Source: Novosphingobium sp. FSW06-99
GTDB taxonomy: Bacteria > Pseudomonadota > Alphaproteobacteria > Sphingomonadales > Sphingomonadaceae
Direction: 5' to 3'
NCBI RefSeq assembly: GCF_001519065.1
Contig: NZ_KQ954260.1
Location: 109,129-173,128, forward strand
Length of the DNA stretch: 64,000 nucleotides
The translations under genes were made by a program, and so were the position numbers. How positions within the stretch are numbered: position 1 is the first letter of the stretch; each line of letters opens with the position of its first letter. Under the pieces are notes generated by a model. That model saw nothing but the letters and a program-made list of their open reading frames with translations. It had not been told where the DNA came from and did no database searches. This document shows positions 61,152 to 64,000 of this stretch, piece by piece.

Positions 61152-61454
61152 ATGTCAGTCGCCCCCGCAGACGTGGCGAAAATCGCGTCGCTCGCGCGCA
61201 TCAAGGTAACCCAGGCTGAAATCGAGGCGATGGTGCCCGAATTGAACGGCATCCTCGCCTGGGTCGATCAACTGGGCGAAGTCGATGTGGCCGGCGTCGA
61301 ACCGATGACCGCCGTCATTCCCAACCAGTTGCGCCTGCGCGCCGATGTCGTGGGTGCAGACCCGCTGACCGGCGGCAATGTGCGCGATGCGGTGCTGGCC
61401 AATGCACCCGCAGCCGAACACGGCTTTTTCGGTGTGCCCAAGGTGATCGAATAA
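61152..61454 (+). CDS. gatC: Asp-tRNA(Asn)/Glu-tRNA(Gln) amidotransferase subunit C
   Basis: 100 aa: MSVAPADVAKIASLARIKVTQAEIEAMVPELNGILAWVDQLGEVD and the C-terminal LRADVVGADPLTGGNVRDAVLANAPAAEHGFFGVPKVIE, the GatC signature. It links the A and B subunits. It is 1 bp before gatA and transcribed with gatAB. Confidence 0.95.
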   Translation: MSVAPADVAKIASLARIKVTQAEIEAMVPELNGILAWVDQLGEVDVAGVEPMTAVIPNQLRLRADVVGADPLTGGNVRDAVLANAPAAEHGFFGVPKVIE

Positions 61455-61455
61455 C

Positions 61456-62940
61456 ATGAGCGAACTGACCGATCTGGGTATCGCCGCGATCCGCGACGGC
61501 GTGGCCAAGGGTGATTTTACCGCCACCGAAGTGGCACAGGCGTTCAACGCGGCAGTGGCCGAGGCCAACCCTGCGCTCAACGCGTTTATCGTCACCACGC
61601 CCGATCACGCGCTGGCGGCGGCGCAGCGCGTCGATGCCGCGCGCGCAGCCGGGCAACCGCTGGGCAAACTGGCGGGCGTGCCGATCGGCATGAAGGACCT
61701 GTTCGCGACCAAAGGCGTGCAGACCACCGCGGCCAGCCACTTCCTCGAAGGCTTTGTCCCGCCCTATGAATCCACCGTCAGCCAGCGGTTGTGGGATGCC
61801 GGTGCGGGCATGCTGGGCAAGCTCAATCTCGACCAGTTCGCGATGGGATCGTCCAACGAAACCAGCGCGTTCGGCAATGTGATCTCGCCCTGGCGGGCCG
61901 CTGGCGACAACGCGGGCCGTGCGCCGGGCGGATCGTCGGGCGGGTCTTCGGCCGCCGTGGCCGCGCGTATCGCGGCGGCGGCAACCGGCACCGATACCGG
62001 CGGATCGATCCGCCAGCCCGCCGCGTTCACCGGGATTTCCGGGATCAAGCCGACGTATGGCCGGTGCAGCCGCTGGGGGATTGTCGCGTTTGCCTCGTCG
62101 CTCGATCAGGCGGGGCCGATGGCGCGCGATGTTACCGATTGTGCGATCATGCTTGAAGCCATGGCCGGGTTCGATGCCAAGGATTCGACCAGCCTCGATC
62201 TGCCGGTGCCGGCATGGTCGGCGCAGTTGTCGGATGATCTGAAGGGTCTGAAAGTCGGCATTCCGCGCGAATACCGCATCGACGGGCTGAACGCCGATGT
62301 CGCCAAAAGCTGGGACGACGGCATCGCCTGGTTGAAGGATGCGGGCGCGCAAGTCGTCGATATCAGCCTGCCGCACACCCGATATGCGCTGCCGACCTAT
62401 TACATCATCGCCCCGGCCGAAGCCTCGTCAAACCTCGCGCGGTATGATGGCGTGCGCTATGGCTTGCGCGATCTGCCCGAGGGCGCGGGGTTGCAGGACA
62501 TGTATGCAGCCACCCGCGCCGCCGGGTTCGGCAGCGAGGTCAAACGCCGGATCATGATCGGCACATATGTGCTGTCTGCCGGGTTTTACGACGCCTATTA
62601 TACCCAGGCGCAAAAAGTCCGCACGCTGATCGCGCGCGATTTCGAAGAGGCGTTCCGCCAGGTCGACGTGATCCTGACCCCGACCGCGCCGAGTGCGGCG
62701 TTCGTGCTGGGGCAAAAGAGCGACGATCCGCTGGAAATGTACCTGAACGACGTGTTTTCGGTGCCCGCCTCGCTCGCCGGTCTGCCCGCGATGTCGGTGC
62801 CTGCCGGGGTTGATCGGCAGGGGCTGCCGCTGGGGCTGCACCTGATCGGGCGGCCGTTTGACGAACAGGGCGTGCTGAACGCCGGCCTCGCGATCGAGCG
62901 CCGCGCCGCCTTCACCGCGCGCCCGGAAAAGTGGTGGTAA
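61456..62940 (+). CDS. gatA: Asp-tRNA(Asn)/Glu-tRNA(Gln) amidotransferase subunit A
   Basis: 494 aa. Amidase signature family: catalytic Lys in GVPIGMKDLFATKG and the Ser-cisSer pair in APGGSSGGSSAAVAARIAAAATGTDTGGSIRQPA. It releases ammonia from glutamine for transfer by GatB. It sits between gatC and gatB with 1-bp spacings. Confidence 0.97.
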   Translation: MSELTDLGIAAIRDGVAKGDFTATEVAQAFNAAVAEANPALNAFIVTTPDHALAAAQRVDAARAAGQPLGKLAGVPIGMKDLFATKGVQTTAASHFLEGFVPPYESTVSQRLWDAGAGMLGKLNLDQFAMGSSNETSAFGNVISPWRAAGDNAGRAPGGSSGGSSAAVAARIAAAATGTDTGGSIRQPAAFTGISGIKPTYGRCSRWGIVAFASSLDQAGPMARDVTDCAIMLEAMAGFDAKDSTSLDLPVPAWSAQLSDDLKGLKVGIPREYRIDGLNADVAKSWDDGIAWLKDAGAQVVDISLPHTRYALPTYYIIAPAEASSNLARYDGVRYGLRDLPEGAGLQDMYAATRAAGFGSEVKRRIMIGTYVLSAGFYDAYYTQAQKVRTLIARDFEEAFRQVDVILTPTAPSAAFVLGQKSDDPLEMYLNDVFSVPASLAGLPAMSVPAGVDRQGLPLGLHLIGRPFDEQGVLNAGLAIERRAAFTARPEKWW

Positions 62941-62941
62941 G

Positions 62942-64000
62942 ATGAGCAGCTATCGTATCCAGGGCGCCACCGGCGAATGGGAAGTGGTGATCGGGCTGGA
63001 AGTCCATGCCCAGATCAGCACCCAGGCAAAGCTGTTTTCGGGCGCCGCCACCGCCTTTGGGGCAGAGCCCAACACCCAGGTCAGCCTGGTCGATGCGGCG
63101 ATGCCCGGCATGTTGCCGGTGCCCAATGCCGAATGCATCCGCCAGGCGGTGCGCACCGGGATTGCCATCGGCGCGGTGATCAATCCGTGGTCGCGGTTCG
63201 ATCGCAAGAACTATTTCTATGCCGATCTGCCGCAGGGTTACCAGATCAGCCAGTTGTACCATCCGCTGGTGGGCGAGGGCGCGGTGACCATCACGCCCGA
63301 CGACAAAAAGCCCGATGAGACCAAAGTGATCGGCGTCGAACGCATCCATGTCGAACAGGATGCGGGCAAGCTGATGCATGATCAGCACCCGACCATGAGC
63401 TATGTCGATCTCAACCGGTCGGGCGTGGCGCTGATGGAAATCGTCAGCAAGCCTGACATGCGCAGCCCGGCCGAAGCGGGCGCCTATCTGGCCAAGCTGC
63501 GCACCATCCTGCGGTATGTCGGATCGTGTGACGGCAACATGGACCAGGGATCGATGCGCGCCGACGTCAACGTGTCGGTGCGCCGCCCGGGCGAACCGTT
63601 CGGCACGCGCACCGAAACGAAAAACGTCAATTCGGTGCGCTTTGTCATGGCAACGGTCGAATACGAGGCCAGCCGCCAGGTCGACGTGCTGGAGGCCGGG
63701 GGCAAGATCGTGCAGGAAACCCGCCTGTTCGACCCCGATACCGGCACCACCCGGTCGATGCGCAGCAAGGAAGACGCGCACGACTATCGCTATTTCCCCG
63801 ATCCCGATCTGCTGCCGCTGGTGCTGCAACCCGCGTTTATCGAGGAATGCCGCGCGTCGTTGCCCGAATTGCCCGATGCCAAGCGTGCACGGTATGAAAC
63901 CGCGCTGGGCCTGTCGGCCTATAACGCCGGGGTGCTGACGGCAGAGGCGGAAACCGCGCGCTGGTTCGAACGGTTGATCGCCGAAAGCGCGCGCCGCCAG
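62942..64000 (+). CDS. gatB: Asp-tRNA(Asn)/Glu-tRNA(Gln) amidotransferase subunit B, 3' end cut by window edge
   Basis: The reading frame from ATG 62942 is open for 353 codons to the window end. It opens with VVIGLEVHAQISTQAKLFSGA and continues with RKNYFYADLPQGYQISQ, VERIHVEQDAGKLMHD, YVDLNRSGVALMEIVSKPDMRSPAEA and DYRYFPDPDLLPL, all GatB signatures. It activates the mischarged tRNA and accepts ammonia from GatA. The helical and YqeY-like C-terminus lies outside the window. Confidence 0.95.
   Translation, partial: MSSYRIQGATGEWEVVIGLEVHAQISTQAKLFSGAATAFGAEPNTQVSLVDAAMPGMLPVPNAECIRQAVRTGIAIGAVINPWSRFDRKNYFYADLPQGYQISQLYHPLVGEGAVTITPDDKKPDETKVIGVERIHVEQDAGKLMHDQHPTMSYVDLNRSGVALMEIVSKPDMRSPAEAGAYLAKLRTILRYVGSCDGNMDQGSMRADVNVSVRRPGEPFGTRTETKNVNSVRFVMATVEYEASRQVDVLEAGGKIVQETRLFDPDTGTTRSMRSKEDAHDYRYFPDPDLLPLVLQPAFIEECRASLPELPDAKRARYETALGLSAYNAGVLTAEAETARWFERLIAESARRQ

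Overview
The window is a high-GC (about 64%) chromosomal segment of an alphaproteobacterium, most likely Sphingomonadales (Novosphingobium/Sphingomonas type). Evidence for this is the housekeeping set (COQ9, ATP12-type chaperone, EipA/DUF1134, YcgN, SCO, GatCAB, S21), the gene style (many 4-bp stop/start overlaps, GTG/TTG starts) and the abundance of oxidative and aromatic-catabolic enzymes. It holds about 61 protein genes and one tRNA. No rRNA, CRISPR array or recognisable insertion sequence was seen.

Layout. 1-2.3 kb: an EmrAB-type efflux pair, with the MFS gene cut by the window edge. 2.3-13.3 kb: a respiratory and stress block. A ferritin-like/mono-cluster/CDGSH fusion protein is divergent from a poxB-cydA-cydB operon (pyruvate to ubiquinone to O2). 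Then come a PuuE-like polysaccharide deacetylase, Dps, a single-domain response regulator, a KirBac K+ channel and an HPP-CBS membrane protein. A 12-bp motif, ATAC(G/C)TTGATAT, recurs upstream of three of these units. 13.3-21.5 kb: an aldo/keto reductase, a PaoABC-type periplasmic aldehyde oxidoreductase, a LysR regulator and a YdeP-type molybdoenzyme. 21.9-28 kb: a LysR-controlled catabolic cluster (FAD monooxygenase, type I extradiol dioxygenase, alpha/beta hydrolase, cyclase-family hydrolase, FAH-family protein) that looks like ring hydroxylation, meta-cleavage and hydrolysis of an unidentified aromatic. 28.2-31.4 kb: a DUF900 hydrolase beside a RoxA-like diheme c-type cytochrome. 31.7-32 kb: tRNA-Ser(GCU) with a duplicated 3' end.

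32-49.8 kb is mostly core: EipA, an aromatic aminotransferase, ribE/ribD, a YgjP peptidase, YcgN, SCO, an ankyrin protein, COQ9, feoAB (preceded by an FNR-type box and a Fur-like box), ssb, queE, valS and an Mla-type lipid transport operon. 49.8-52.9 kb is a small accessory insert: a secreted TPR-like protein with its own promoter/operator, a HigBA toxin-antitoxin pair with a clear autoregulatory dyad, and a short tyrosine recombinase. 52.9-64 kb returns to core or conserved genes: FKBPs, a secreted TPR pair, a tightly overlapping operon (fluC-rluC-paiB-gph-small membrane protein-atp12-VOC), rpsU surrounded by hairpins, and gatCAB (gatB cut by the window end).

Functions that work together: PoxB with CydAB forms a cytochrome bc1-independent respiratory route; FNR and Fur sites at feoAB tie ferrous uptake to oxygen and iron; the five catabolic enzymes probably form one pathway; and the two molybdoenzyme loci flank a LysR regulator.
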